Shown piece by piece: positions 42,649 to 55,048 of a stretch of 64,000 bases of DNA (position 1 is the first letter of the stretch; every line of letters begins with the position of its first letter). Made by a program: the position numbers and the translations under genes. Below the pieces are notes generated by a model. That model was not told the origin of the DNA. It ran no database searches and was given only the letters and a program-made list of their open reading frames with translations. Origin of the DNA: Clarireedia homoeocarpa (lineage: Eukaryota; Ascomycota; Leotiomycetes; Helotiales; Rutstroemiaceae). The stretch lies in the NCBI GenBank assembly GCA_001465935.1, contig LNKV01000053.1, positions 1 to 64,000 on the forward strand. Reading direction: 5' to 3'.

Positions 42649-45177
42649 GGTGGTAGGTATTTTTATACCTGTCCGTGGGCTATGGGAGATAGAGAAACTA
42701 GTGAGGGGTAAGTGGAGCTGGTCTCCGGCAGGATACGGAAGGTATCTTGTTGGATTGGGTACTATCTGACTCGGGACAAGTAAGTGAATGACTTTCCACA
42801 CACTAGAGAACAAGAATAGGTGATTTACTGCAATTTTTTATAGACTCCTCTTTTCAACTAGTAAAGGTCAGCTTCTTTCTTCAACCGCTGCTCTCATGCT
42901 TTGAACTGGTCATCCTAGTGTTCCAGAGGCTTTGGCTTCCGAGCAATGATGGAAGAGAATGAGAAACCTTCAGTCTTCCTATACGTTTGCATAGCCTACA
43001 GTGCCAACTCTTCTGAATAATATTAATTATTTCTCGTTGATATCCAAAACTACCCCACTGTATCAATTGTGTGCATCGTTATTCACTACTTCTCACCAAT
43101 CATTATTGCATCTCCCTGGCCGTCGCGGGCTTCTAAAAAAAAGCTTCAACCAATTTCATAGTCCACTGCAATCTATCTTCTTTAGACATCTCTCGCTTCT
43201 TCTGTTCAATGTGCAAGCTATCTGCATTCGTTTTTGGGACGCATTTCTCAGAGGGCAATGGATCGAGTTTCTAACCTGCGACTGCCACAGAAGTTGCAGT
43301 GGGTTTTCCGATATTCTTCAAGCTATCGCTCTTTTATCAAACAAAAACTCACACATTACACAGCAAGCCTTCACCCAGGCCCCGTATCAGTGCCCGCACA
43401 GAACAAGGACCCCGAACAAGCACAGCCTCAGAGAGATTGCGGTGGGTGTTTCCTTTCAAAGATACTACACTCAGGACCCACAGTCGCAGACACACTCTGA
43501 GTGCTGCTAGTCTGTTATACCCTTGTCTCGTAGTCCCTATTCTTTAGATTTTTCGTTATCTTAGCTTAGGCTTCTCTCAATTTATTGAGGTCGAGCGTGC
43601 ACGATGGTATTTTGACAAGCAACACAGACTTCGATCATTCAACGCCTATCACCATCTTCCCTAAATCACGCAGCTCTCGGGATGTCGATTCTATCATCAC
43701 CTCCTTTTCAGAATCACAACACTCTCGACTCGTCGGTCCGGATACCTGTTGCTTTTCTGCAATGACAAAGAACAAATGCAGTGTGGAAAGAGAGATTGAA
43801 TATATGAACCAGAGCATAAGGGAAGATGACGTTACCTGGAGGTTCGCAGTTGGACTGCCGATTTCTAAGATTAGAGCGCGGCTGGTAACCGTGGGAAGGG
43901 CAAAAGAGCAGTAGAGTTTGGATAGGTCTCTATAGCATACCATGGCGAACTGTTACAAGAACACATTGTGCTTCAAGCAACCTTCGTCTTCCTCGAAGTA
44001 TACTGGCTAGAGTTGCTGAGTGCTTGAATATGATGAAATTAAGATGCATTTACTTACACTGGAAAATTATAGAAATCCTCTGAATTAGACGATAAATAAA
44101 ATAGGAGATTATTTCAGAGTCACTTTCACTTCTCGCTGTTCTGTTGATAAGTCACCTAATACTAATAGTGCGACGGCGAAATATGTGGAAAATATGACGC
44201 CCGTAGGGAGATAACTGGAAACCAAGATGAGGCTGTCTCAGATTTGGCAAAGCCTTTGGTAAGAGTCTGAAGATTGATAGATGAGGAGGTAGAACAAATT
44301 ATATCAGTTCACAGACTCTTTGTATGGAAGCTGTCACAAGGATGAGCAATTCATACGTCTTGTGGAGTATAAACCGGTATGGTACATTTGCACCAGTACT
44401 GTTGATTTCATGATTCTTGCTGTTCGTATCGGGAGAGAAAGATCGGAACTCCTGTTTGCTTCATTGCCGACAGAGATTGCGTGCTGTGTTTCAATGGCGT
44501 GGGAGTCATCCAACTAGAATATTATATAACAACCAAGACTAACAAGGGTTAAACCAAACACAAAAGTCCCTTCATTTGAATGTGCAGAGATGACAGAACA
44601 CTTAGTGATACACTATAGTGAATGATTTAGATACCATTATCGTCAACTTCGAGAGCCTTGGCAATCAAGTTTCTCAATCGTTGACTAAGGAAGGGCAACC
44701 ACCAATGGGAATTTGGGACATAGAATGAAAGGACTTTACCTCCGAGCTCCTCCTTCCCCTTCCATATATAAACTCTGTTATCATATTCACTTCTACAGCA
44801 AGGTGGCTGTACTGCTTGGTGAATCAAAAACAAATACTTGTAACTGTCGGGCAGATACTATGACTGTGAAGTATATGAATAGATTAATTAAACAACATTT
44901 CTTCCTTTGCACTTTCTCTTCCACCTTATAAACGAGCCGCAAAGTCTAAAATCCTCTTCATCTCTTTGTTTGAGCACCTCTCAATTGAAACAACTTTCTC
45001 TGGCTAAACTACACGCGACACGAAATCCAAATTCGGTATCAGTCTTTGTTTCTACTAAATTGAAAGAGCGATCGTCTACATCAACAAATCATATCCCCTT
45101 ACTTAACAGCCGCACATATCAGCCTCAAGTGATTTGACCAAAACTTTCAAGAGACCTTAAATCAACATACAATTGAA
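42649..45177. other. Gene-poor interval
   Basis: Several open frames of 65-170 codons overlap in two or three phases (43001-43550, 43585-43914, 44320-44517) without domains or convincing starts. I do not call genes here. The sequence upstream of 45178 is CT-rich, as expected for a promoter or leader. Confidence 0.35.
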
Positions 45178-45961
45178 ATGTCTGAAAAGGATTCGGAACA
45201 CAAGAAGCAGGGACTTTTGTCCAAAGTTAGTAAAGCTTTTGTATGTATTCCACATATATTTTTCCTCCTTTCTGAGCTTCTCAAGGGATAAAATTGACAA
45301 TTTACAGCATCGTGGATCTGAATCTGGCTCATCCACTCCCGTTGGAGGCATAGAATATATACTCTCTGAGCCAGGTGGCGATCAGACTCTATATATCGAC
45401 CACTTTGGAGTGCCTATGCATGATGCTAGATTCTATAACCACAAAGGATATCGCGATATCGAGTTCCACGGCCTATTAAAAACGAACAAGTACCTCCACT
45501 TTCCAAACTTGGAATATCGGGTCGTAGACAAATCTTTGTATCTTGCATTTCCACGGAAATTTATCGACTACGCCAAGAAGCGTGGGCACTGGCGCAAATA
45601 TGCTAAAGATTCCCAGGCAGCTTTCCACGAGACTCCTTACGATGCCTACGATCCAGCAGACACAGAATGGGAAGTTTTAGATACGCCATATCTGAAACTG
45701 AAAGGCTCAGAACACTGGTGGGTTAATAACTGTAATTTCCTCGAAGTACCCTCGTGGATCACAGCAAGACCACCCAAGGGTTCAGTATCAGGGAAGGTTG
45801 ATGCGCTCGTTGGTTTTGCTCTTGCTCCGCAAAAAAGTCAGATCGCAGATCCCAAGCCAGCGCTCTTCCGAATTCAGGAATTGATTGGCAGAGATGGGGG
45901 AAAGCCAGTTTGGATGGATAGTGGCAAAATCACTGAAACATTCAATAAAAAATACATCTGA
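45178..45961 (+). CDS. Orphan protein, unknown function
   Basis: Two exons, 45178-45240 and 45308-45961, give 238 residues (donor GTATGT, acceptor TTTACAG). It starts MSEKDSEHKKQGLLSKVSKAF. There is no signal peptide or membrane span. The body is mixed and aromatic-rich (GVPMHDARFYNHKGYRDIEF, LAFPRKFIDYAKKRGHWRKY, GSEHWWVNNCNFLEVPSW). No family is recognised. The long frame with a clean intron and ordinary composition argue that it is a real, probably lineage-specific cytosolic protein. Confidence 0.65.
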
Positions 45962-47005
45962 AATAGATAGCGTAGAAAATTGTAGGTGTGTTCTTCTATA
46001 AGACAAAGTTTGATCGCAATACTAACATTTGCTTCAAAGATTTGGGATAAATTGGCTAGAGGTTTTGGAGTGTCAATTCATGGGTTATGGACGAATGTTA
46101 TCGGAAAGAATGCAAATTTGCTATGCTTATTATACAGCTAGGCCGCTGAGGGTTATCTATAGCTATTAACTCTTTTTAAGAGATATCCTTTTGCTCTCTC
46201 CACTTTGAACATTTCTTGCATGGTGTATCACCAAAAATGCATGTAATTTGCAATGAATGAGTGCGTTACAGACTAAAGGTCCAAAATTATAATGCCTAGT
46301 CAGCGCGATGTTTGTATTCTGTATCTATTCCCACTTTCTGATGAGTACTAGATATGGTAGATAATGAAGATGAATGTTGCGGTTATATACTTGGATTTTT
46401 TTTTGATTTACGTCATACCATTTGCTGTCTCCAAGAGAGTAAATGCAAGCGATCTGAGGATTCTTGTCAGTTATATATATCATAATATCACTGATGACCT
46501 TGTCATAGAAGGTTCGAAAGAAGTTCGTGTATTATATCTACGACCATCAGAGCGCATATGATCACTAATTAAAGGAATCTGTTGGTTTTGTAGGTACTTG
46601 ATATAGATTCAGTTCATAAGATATAAATTTCTGACACATTTATGCAAATATGACTCCCTACAATAGCACGTGGATCAACAATTAATATTCTAAATTACAT
46701 TACAGTAGATATTCATACCGATGAATCATCTGATTAGCGCATTTTTTGATACATTTCAAGCACTGTTTAAGAAATTCTTTATCCCGGATGGAGACTGTTC
46801 TGATCAAAACAATGACAGAACTGCAAGCACTTGAGGAATGCTTTTAAGGGTAGGAATAGATCATTAGACAAAATTGAATGAAACCAGCACATTCAGTCAC
46901 TACAAACCTCCAAAATTCTAAGCACTCCACTGGTAACACTAGAAAACATATCTGGTGATTGATATTGACCTTGTCAACTAAAAGAAAACAATATCTACCA
47001 CCACA
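45962..47005. other. Intergenic, no gene recognised
   Basis: AT-rich. A 65-codon frame at 46364 starts at an ATG but shows no domain. Nothing else is seen. Confidence 0.4.
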
Positions 47006-47653
47006 ATGCAACAACAACTACGAAGGAGTGCTGTTGAGTATTTTCCAAAAGCCATTCTCAACAAAGTTATAATCAGCAACCTCGACGAGAAATATAAAGC
47101 CAGTGACGGTACACCTGATTGCATACGTCGAAGCCCAAACTTTGCAAGCTACAGCAACGTCATCTTCGAGGGACCAGGATATTTTACCGCTAGTGAGAAT
47201 GGAGAACAATGTATCAAGTCGGATATGGTATATTTTCCGACTCTATATTACGAAATGGAACGTATCGAAAATGACTGGCTTGTTTATATTGCGCTTCCAA
47301 CTTTATTCGCAGAACAAGTGATGAATATCGAAAAGGAGCTTGAGTATACAAGAGTATCTGGCTTTCTCGCGAAAGAGCGTAATAAGAAAATGTATATGGA
47401 GTTACCGGCGGGATACCTAAAAGATATCAGGGACAAGGACCCTAAAGGGAAGAACGGATGTATCGCGGCCTTTTTGAAATTTGGAGCTATTACTCGTTCG
47501 AACAAAAGTTCTCAACGATTCCTTGTGATTACAGAGGTTGTTCCGTTTTCTCATGGCACTGCTAATCATTCGGATACACAAGCCACTAGGTCGAAAGAAC
47601 TTAGTGCCTTGGAAGACATGAAGCAGCGCTTACGAAAAACGCTCAGAATGTAA
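47006..47653 (+). CDS. Orphan protein, unknown function
   Basis: A single exon of 215 residues from an ATG in good context (CCACAATGC). Soluble, with no signal peptide. It is alpha/beta-looking with charged helices (MNIEKELEYTRVSGFLAKER, ALEDMKQRLRKTLRM at the end) and a central stretch SDMVYFPTLYYEMERIENDW. No family is recognised. It follows the orphan at 45178 in the same orientation, and both are similar-sized soluble proteins of unknown type. I see no clear homology between them. Confidence 0.6.
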   Translation: MQQQLRRSAVEYFPKAILNKVIISNLDEKYKASDGTPDCIRRSPNFASYSNVIFEGPGYFTASENGEQCIKSDMVYFPTLYYEMERIENDWLVYIALPTLFAEQVMNIEKELEYTRVSGFLAKERNKKMYMELPAGYLKDIRDKDPKGKNGCIAAFLKFGAITRSNKSSQRFLVITEVVPFSHGTANHSDTQATRSKELSALEDMKQRLRKTLRM

Positions 47654-48899
47654 GGGTCTAGAACTAAAAATTCAAGGGAAATCACTACTACACATGGATC
47701 TAGTAGTTGAAAGTTGAAGCAAATCACTAATATGCGGCTGTGCCTGGATTTATAGAAAATTTAGAAAAGGAAAAATAAATAAATAACATAAGTATCTTTA
47801 AAAGATGAATTTTTGATAAAATATTTGCACAGAAGAATAGTCTGAAACTATACAGCGCACAGTGAAAATAAAAACTTGTTTTAGTCCTATGTTATACATA
47901 TTTTGGAAGAGAAGTGAAGAATCTAAATTCATTGTCTGCCTTTCACATGTGATAACAACAGTCAGAGTATGTAAAACAACACGCGGCAAGCAGCCAACGC
48001 GATAGCTCATGAAAATCCCAGGAAACCGCCGACATAATAGATGGCAAAGCATGCATCAGAAAAATAAGTACAGTAATGACAAAGACCAGGTCGTAAAAGA
48101 AAATTTATATATGTATCGACTTTACTGAGTGATTCCAAGGTGAGGAAACAACAGAACTGACCTATCCTTATATGCTATTATCAAAGCGCATAGCCAACCT
48201 GGTTTAGAAGTATAGTCGGGACTAGCCACCATGTTGGGCGCAATTTGGCTGATTGGTCATCGATGATAATTCGCCAGAACCTCGAACCGATACACAGCAG
48301 AATTTCAAAACATTCTAAGGCTGAGCAGCTGTTATAATATAAAATAAAATACACGAAACCCAAATCCCTATGTCCAATTATCCCGAACTAAATGCAATCA
48401 ATCATACGAAGAAAATAACGGCCGTCCACTTCGCTACTCACGGGGTAACAAGCACCGTATCTTGTACGTTCGTCCCAAAATACTCAGCCTCACGCTAAAG
48501 TCTACCTCATGCGTAATTTCACCAACCACTTGAGACTGACAGAAAATGCGGGATCTGGAACTAGATTTAGTAGGAATAACCAGGGTGAAACTAGCTCCAT
48601 CGTCCACGGCTATCCCCCCCTTCGCTTAATATTTTCCCGATCAAGTATCTATTTATGGTCTAAGCTTTTCAAGCCATGCTCCACCCACCGTATTAATACG
48701 GGCTGTTGTGATTGGCTGCTCCAAAACGGTGTTCACTTCTTCCAGGCATATTTATATATCCTAAATTCTTTTCCAGGTCTAAAGATGGCTATTCTATTCT
48801 ATTTTCTTTTTGCTCTTTATTCTGTTCTTCTCAAATCTCTCTCATTCTCATTACTTACAGACAGAGCGGGAAAAGGCCTCTACCTTACCTCCAGCAAGC
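47654..48899. other. Intergenic, no gene recognised
   Basis: No gene is recognised. The last 150 bases are T/C-rich (TTCTATTCTATTTTC...), typical of a fungal promoter or leader, with an in-frame-looking but unsupported 48509-48988 frame overlapping the RTA1 start. Confidence 0.4.
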
Positions 48900-49915
48900 A
48901 TGTCGAACAATTCTATGATCGGTCCTCCTTATGGACCCGTCCTCAATGGCACGATGGTTATTGTATTCTGGGAATACAGACCAAGTGATACAGCAGCACT
49001 TGCATTCGTCGCATTGTTTGGTTTACTCACAATCGCACACATCGCAATGATGTTTATATACCGCACCTGGTCTTTCATACCCTTCATCCTCGGTGGCATA
49101 GGTAAGCTCTTACTCTAAAACTTGGCTTTATCTATTCAAAGACCAGTCTCAACGCACGAATACGTAGGGGGGGGGGACATTCTGTCAAACTTTGTTGATA
49201 TACATAAACTAACAATCCACCTCCTACAGCTGAAACATTCGGTTACTACAGCCGCTACGAAGCCCACACCCGAGTCGCTGAGCTTCGCCCGTGGATCCTG
49301 CAGAATCTACTCATCCTCGCCGCCGCCCCTTTCATCGCCGCCACGGTCTACATGTCACTCGGACGCATCACCGGCGCCCTAGGCGGTCACCGCAAGCGCG
49401 CGCTCTCGAAGCTATACGTCCTTCTCGACTTCGTTGTCCTCATCAGTCAGTTGATTGGTACCGTTATGCCCGCGTCTGGTGACCCAGAAGCCATTGCCAT
49501 GAGCGCAAAAATCATTCTCGCGGGTTTGATAGTGCAGGTCGTGGCTCTAGCTGGGTTCATACTTATCGCATATCGAGGATATCAGGGGATAAGAAGCGAT
49601 CCTTCGGAGGTAGTGCAAGGGTTGAGGGGAGTTGCATGGGAGAACTATTTCAGGGCCATTATTGTTACCACGGTGTTGATTGTGGTGAGGAGCATCGTTA
49701 GGATGGTTGAGTATATACAAGAAAGCGATGGGTATGTGATCTCGCATGAGGTGTTCATATATATATTCGATGCGCCGTTGATGTGGTTGTGTATGGTGGT
49801 GTTTCTGCTGTTGCATCCGGGGAGGTTAATTAAGAGTACGCAGGGGGTGGGAAAAGAGGGGTTGGCTCTAGAGGATCGAGTTCCTTTGGGGCCGCATAGC
49901 GGGGTAGAAGGGTAG
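48900..49915 (+). CDS. RTA1-family lipid-translocating exporter
   Basis: Two exons, 48900-49101 and 49230-49915, give 295 residues. Seven membrane spans are expected and most are visible, for example AALAFVALFGLLTIAHIAMMF and KIILAGLIVQVVALAGFILIA. Family marks are GYYSRYEAH after the intron, LAAAPFIAATVYMSLGRI, LYVLLDFVVLISQLIGTVM, RSIVRMVEYIQ and EVFIYIFDAPLMWL followed by HPGRL. RTA1-like proteins are fungal membrane proteins linked to resistance to lipophilic drugs such as 7-aminocholesterol and to sphingoid-base movement. The intron (49102-49229) carries a run of nine G. The start at 48900 is the first ATG before the extracellular N-terminus (NSMIGPPYGPVLNG). Confidence 0.9.
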
Positions 49916-50748
49916 ATGATTGATGGTAATGAGTTAGGATGGATTTATCGTTGCCGCGTTGGGATTAAATTGATATTTGCTGGGATTGCATTGACTCGAT
50001 CAAGTGCTAGATAGACAGGGCTCTGGGAAAGATTAGCAGATGATTTCTATTTACAAAACAAGATTTCTGAAATGATATCATATTATCAGGAAAATCATCG
50101 GGTGAAATCGTGTCACCACTTTTACTAGCTCACTCAGAAGTAAGGATGTTATTGTATTGTCCCAAGATCTCTGTTCATTGATGGAGCTCAAAAGATAATT
50201 GCACTTCGGCTAAGTAGATTGTGTTTCTTCCCAGCATAATTCTTGATTATAGAGTACGTTCAACTGTTATGATACATAGGATTGAAGAAAGGTAATGTAA
50301 TGCGCAAATCTGGAAATGTTAGTGCTCCAAATATTTAAAGGCACGTTCGTTATCACCCGCAATCCGATTTGCATATGAGATCCAACCTGAAGCTTTAGCT
50401 CAAGACGTTGCCATTCCAGAAGGTTGCCACGAATGAAGCCAAAGAGATATTAGCCACAATCAGCTCGGAAGACACTATGGGTGATGAAAATTATGTGCTT
50501 TAATCCTTAGCCCGCCAATTACATAGAGATGGTACTTGAAATTCAGGCAAATCATCTAGTATGCAAGTAGATAAGATATAAATGATTATTCTATGATTAT
50601 TCTGCTACATTACCTCCGTGATTGATAGATGCTGGAATTCCCAGATCGTAGTGCAACACCGGAAGGAAGATGTCTATAGATTTAACCGCCCATCAATGAA
50701 AGATTATCAAGAAAACAATGGAGATGAAGGAAATCTGACACGTCCAAT
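49916..50748. other. Intergenic between convergent genes
   Basis: This is the 3' flank of the RTA1 gene and of the FAD oxidase. No gene is recognised. Confidence 0.5.
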
Positions 50749-52671
50749 CTAACTTGTCTGACACAACTTCCCGGTATCCATATCGTATTCCCAGAAGTCG
50801 CTATCAACTCCAGACCAAACAAACATCGAGTAAGTGGGATCGTACTTCCGCTTGATCTGCACGAGTCTATCATAGCTCGTCCCGTAAAAGTCATGTTTGA
50901 ATTGACTATTCATAGGATTTGCTTCATTCATATATGCGCCCGTGTCTGGCGCCCATTCTCTCCAAACAGCTTCTGTATTTTCCTCCGCCCACTCAGCACC
51001 AGATTTCAGTGCTTGATAGGGAGTTTTACCCGTAGTGTTGGTGCTGAGCGAATTGACGAGGAGATGTAGGTAGGTTTCTCGCCAGACGGCGTTAACAGCG
51101 CCTCGTCTTTTGAAAGGCACATTGCGGGGTCCAGGACCGCCCTGCATACCGATAGTTAAAAAGTCGCTGCCACCCTCAGAATTCGATGCCATCACTCGCT
51201 GGAAGAGAGAGACTACATCTTTGATGTCGCGGTCGCATAGCTCGGCACGTCCAATAAGACGGCTAGGTGACAAGCCCCCTTCACTGGTCCCGCTAGGGGA
51301 ACCATTCATGGACTGGAAAAATGCGGTGTAGTTGGCTGTTGTGGTGACTTCGCTGATGCTGAATGCGACAAGACTCGCATCGTCACCAAGAGTTTTCATA
51401 ACTTCTGTATGGGCAGAATAGAGCGTGCTGTTCAATTCATTTGGTGACAGACTGAAACTCCATACTGACAGGCTGGTGACGATACCAGGGGGTGGTGCGC
51501 TCAAACCTGTCAAAGCCCCGGCCATTGGACCGGTGAAAGCACCTCCGCTCCCCACAACACCACTGTCCATAAGATCAGGAAGTAAGGACATGAGTTTAGC
51601 ATAAGCAACCCAAGTAGCATTAACGGCCGCACTGTTTTTATCAGTGAGGTTGCTCGCGGCTAGCATAATACTTGATGCAGTAATGTTGACCGGTGCAGGA
51701 TAAGTCAGCATGACAAATTCTGTAACAACTCCAAACTGACCACCACCGCCGCCACGAATCGCCCAGAACAAATCCGTGTTTTGTACGTCATTTGCGACAA
51801 GAATTTCGCCAGTCGGGGTTACCACAGTCGCTTGAAGTACTTGATCGGAAGCAAGACCATATGTGCTTGATAATGGACCATGACCTCCACCTTGGATATA
51901 TCCTCCTAGACCAACAGTCTTATCAGCGCCTGTACAGACAGCACGATCGTGGCCCAATGCGTAGGACAGAACATCCCCCCAAACATTGCCACTTCCAGCG
52001 ATAATGGCTGAAGCCGTTTCGTTGCTACCAGGTACAGGCCATGCGTCGTCGAAGGATATGTTCTTGAGGTGGTGCGTCCAAATGGAAAGTGAGTAGGCGC
52101 CTGAGGATCTGTGTGAAATTTTCAGCAATTAGAATAGTGGAATCACCGGCTTTTTAACCAACCTTCCGTTCAAGTCGTGGCCCGTACCCTTGACGATCAC
52201 ACGAATATTTTTCGAAGTCGCCCATTTCAAAGCCGTTGCGATTTGTTCGGCCTTAGTGACATTGATAATGTATTGTGGATAAGCACCAATATGACAACCA
52301 GAGGAAACATCGTAACTGCTAACGTTCGGTGGCATGCATGTATTGTTTGCCCAAAGGAAGTAGTTAACTGACTCCGGCAGTTCTGCGTGAAATGACGAGA
52401 GCGCCCAACCTGCCTGGACTTCAACACAAGTGTCTGGTGACCCAAAAGGATTACCTGGATAACATGATGATGCCGCTGGTCGGCTTCTGAGTAATGTGCC
52501 GTCGATGGAAGCATTCAAAGAGGTCCAGTCTTGGATTGAAGGCCATGCTGCATCAGAAGATGTAACTTTGCATTTTGGGAGGTTTTGGTAAGGGTTGGCG
52601 TCGTTACAGGAAGCAATAGCCTGTGTCCCAAAAAGAGCGGCTGCGAAAGCCAGGGCGGTTGGTGAATGCAT
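50749..52671 (-). CDS. Secreted FAD-linked oxidase, BBE family
   Basis: Two exons, 52671-52163 and 52108-50749, give 622 residues. The start MHSPTALAFAAALFGTQAIAS is a signal peptide. The FAD-binding PCMH domain begins at YPQYIINVTKAEQIATALKWA, with VKGTGHDLNGRSSGAYS spanning the intron. GYIQGGGHGPLSSTYGLA and ATVVTPTGEILVAN follow, then FWAIRGGGGGQFGVVTEF. The C-terminus has the berberine-bridge-type segment IKRKYDPTYSMFVWSGV. His in GHDL and Cys in GHDRAVCTGADK may hold the flavin bicovalently. Fungal members include isoamyl-alcohol oxidase MreA and many secondary-metabolite oxidases or extracellular carbohydrate oxidases. Substrate unknown. No biosynthetic partner is adjacent, only the RTA1 gene. 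Confidence 0.9.
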
Positions 52672-53821
52672 AGGAATTGGTGATGTTCGCTATTATGTAC
52701 TGTATACTGATTCGTTGATTGACAGATTGAATTTTCAAAATAACAAGAGAGAGTAATGAGCTTCATATACGATTTTGTTTGATGAAAGACTTCTGATCAT
52801 TGGGCTCTATTACAAACGGTGGGGACAACCCGACCCATGGAACTCTATTAGCAGGTGTGTGTGGATTTGGCCAAAGAACCGGCAAACCTAGGTTCCACCT
52901 GGTTGAAAAGCTCATATTGCATTGTCTGCCAACTTTCGGCGAATGTAAATCAATGAGTCCTGGAGCATGCTATGAAACTACCGAAGGCGGTGTTCAATCA
53001 GCAGCCAATGAGAGCCCGACCGTATAATACGGCGGTAGGAGTGAGCTTTAGGGAAATAACAGACGATCAGAACTAAAGTTCGCACGCCGTATAATACGGT
53101 CGGATGGTGGCAGTGGCAGTGCGGAGCTGCGAAGTACAAGGAGAGCCATAGTATGAACTACAAGTGACACAATGGCTGGGAACACTACAGTATCGAGTGC
53201 ATTTTCCTGATCCATTCCAGAAGGCTGAGATTAGATACGATACCTAGTACCAGTATCCAGCAGTTCAGCATTATTGTTTATCAAAGCAAAAATAGTGATA
53301 AGCTACATCTGAGAGGTAAAGAACGGTGTTTCTACACTCGTGAATTTTTGGCCAAGTACATAAGTTAGAGGGAGAGTACGATTCCAAAGGGAAAAAAGGG
53401 GCTGTAACTGTGGCATGACCGTCCGACCGAGGTGCAAAAGAGCCAAAGACAATCCAATCATTTGTATAAAGGGGAATCTAACATAAAACAACCGAATAAA
53501 CATGAAAACAAAACATGTATAGCAAGATTGTAGAGGTCCTTCTCCTATAGCCGAAATCGTCCTGGAAAAAATTGAAGTTCCGAGGTGGATGAGGATGAAA
53601 ACAAGCGCCGCGGCGGAGCGGAATACTACCTTGTTTCTAGCGCGGTCTTGGCACTGTTTGCCGACTGACCGATATCGAACATCAATTACAACACCTCAAT
53701 TCTCGCCCTCAATCAATCAACCACCCACCAACCCCTCATTTCACCTCTCCACTCTCATCAACACGGCAACCTAGATTTCTCACTCTCAACATCATCAAAA
53801 ACGCATAGCTCAGCTACCAAA
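52672..53821. other. Intergenic; boundary of accessory region
   Basis: No gene is recognised. CCGTATAATACGG-type palindromes occur twice, near 53019-53032 and 53088-53100. The sequence before 53822 is CT-rich (promoter and leader of the ESSS gene). Confidence 0.45.
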
Positions 53822-54415
53822 ATGACGCCCCTATCCCGCGCGCTCACCCGCGCCCTTTCTCTCTCCAAACCCACTACCGCAACCACAACGACCTCAATTA
53901 CACGCCGCACATTCACTTCGACACGCACGAACCGTTCAGCAGACCATGGCGATCACTACGACCCACCGAGCGGATGGCTGTTTGGCGTGAAGCCCGGCGA
54001 GAAGGCGGAGAAGGAGGGATGGGAAAATATCTGGGTGTATGGGTTTCTCGGGACGTGTGCATTTGGCATTGTGGGGTATGCTGTTAAGCCTGATACTTCG
54101 TGAGTTTTTACTTTAATATTTATTGGGCGGTACGTGTTGATTTAGGAGGTGGAGATGATTGAGAGGGGATTGATGGGGGTGTGAGAAGGGAAGCGAGGGG
54201 TTTGCGGGAAGCTGGATGGATGAATCGGTGGGCTATAAGATGAAGAGTAGGACAAGAGAGGGACAAGAAGGGGGAGATGCAAGATTCATCACATTACAGC
54301 ACCGCACGAAGAACATGACTAACACCCTCACCACAGGATACAAACCTGGGCACTAGAAGAAGCCCGCCGAAGGTTAGAAGCCGAGGGGATCTTGAAAGAG
54401 CCCGAAGACAAGTAA
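53822..54415 (+). CDS. Complex I subunit ESSS (NDUFB11-like)
   Basis: Two exons, 53822-54099 and 54337-54415, give 118 residues. The N-terminus is a mitochondrial targeting sequence rich in Ser, Thr and Arg (MTPLSRALTRALSLSK through RRTFTSTRTNRS). The core reads DPPSGWLFGVKPGEKAEKEG and WENIWVYGFLGTCAFGIV (single membrane span), then the charged tail WALEEARRRLEAEGIL. This is the plan of the ESSS accessory subunit in the membrane arm of NADH:ubiquinone oxidoreductase. The 237 bp intron is longer than others in the window, but both sides fit the family. Confidence 0.85.
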
Positions 54416-55048
54416 ATGGAGCCTTGTCATCAGTTCAACACACACTAGTTTTATTACGGCTGCGCGCGCGGGCGAGCGAGCGTGCCATGAAGTGGCGGGG
54501 AAGTGGAAAGGTTGTCTGTATGTACATATGAAGATGGATTAGAGGACACCATGGCAAGTATGGAAGCAAGGAAGCAAGGAAGCAAACGAAGAGGGGAAAA
54601 AAGAGTCCGATAATTGCACGGAGAAAAGAGATATCTACGTGCTGATAAAGTGGTGGGAACATGAGATGAGATATTGGACTTTTTATTTTATTTTTCTTTT
54701 GAGTTTTCGTTAGAGGAATTATTTTGCGGGCCTTGATGGCTGGTGAGAATTTTTTATGGTGATTTTCATGTGAAATGTTTTTCGATATATACTGAATGAA
54801 TGTATGACTGACCTGAGTCTCCGGCGACCGGATAGAGAATATCGGAGTAGCGTAAGCTGTGAGTAATGATGCTTATTCGCTGCAGAGCACCGGAATTCAT
54901 TTATCTCCATTTTTACAACATTGCACAGTCTTGAGTCTTTCTGACATTCTGACTGAACCGCATCGCAAACAAAGCTGCTAAATTAATATCTAGCGATTGC
55001 TCATGTCTTCATTCAAATAGCTCTATTATTTTGTGATACATAAATGGC
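54416..55048. other. Intergenic between convergent genes
   Basis: This is the 3' flank of the ESSS gene and the aminotransferase. No gene is recognised. A GCGCGCGGGCGAGCGAGCG stretch lies near 54463-54481. Confidence 0.5.

Noticed and set aside
42649..45177. Overlapping open frames at 43001-43550, 43585-43914 and 44320-44517
   Set aside because: Two or three phases are open over the same bases, with no domain, signal peptide or splice support.
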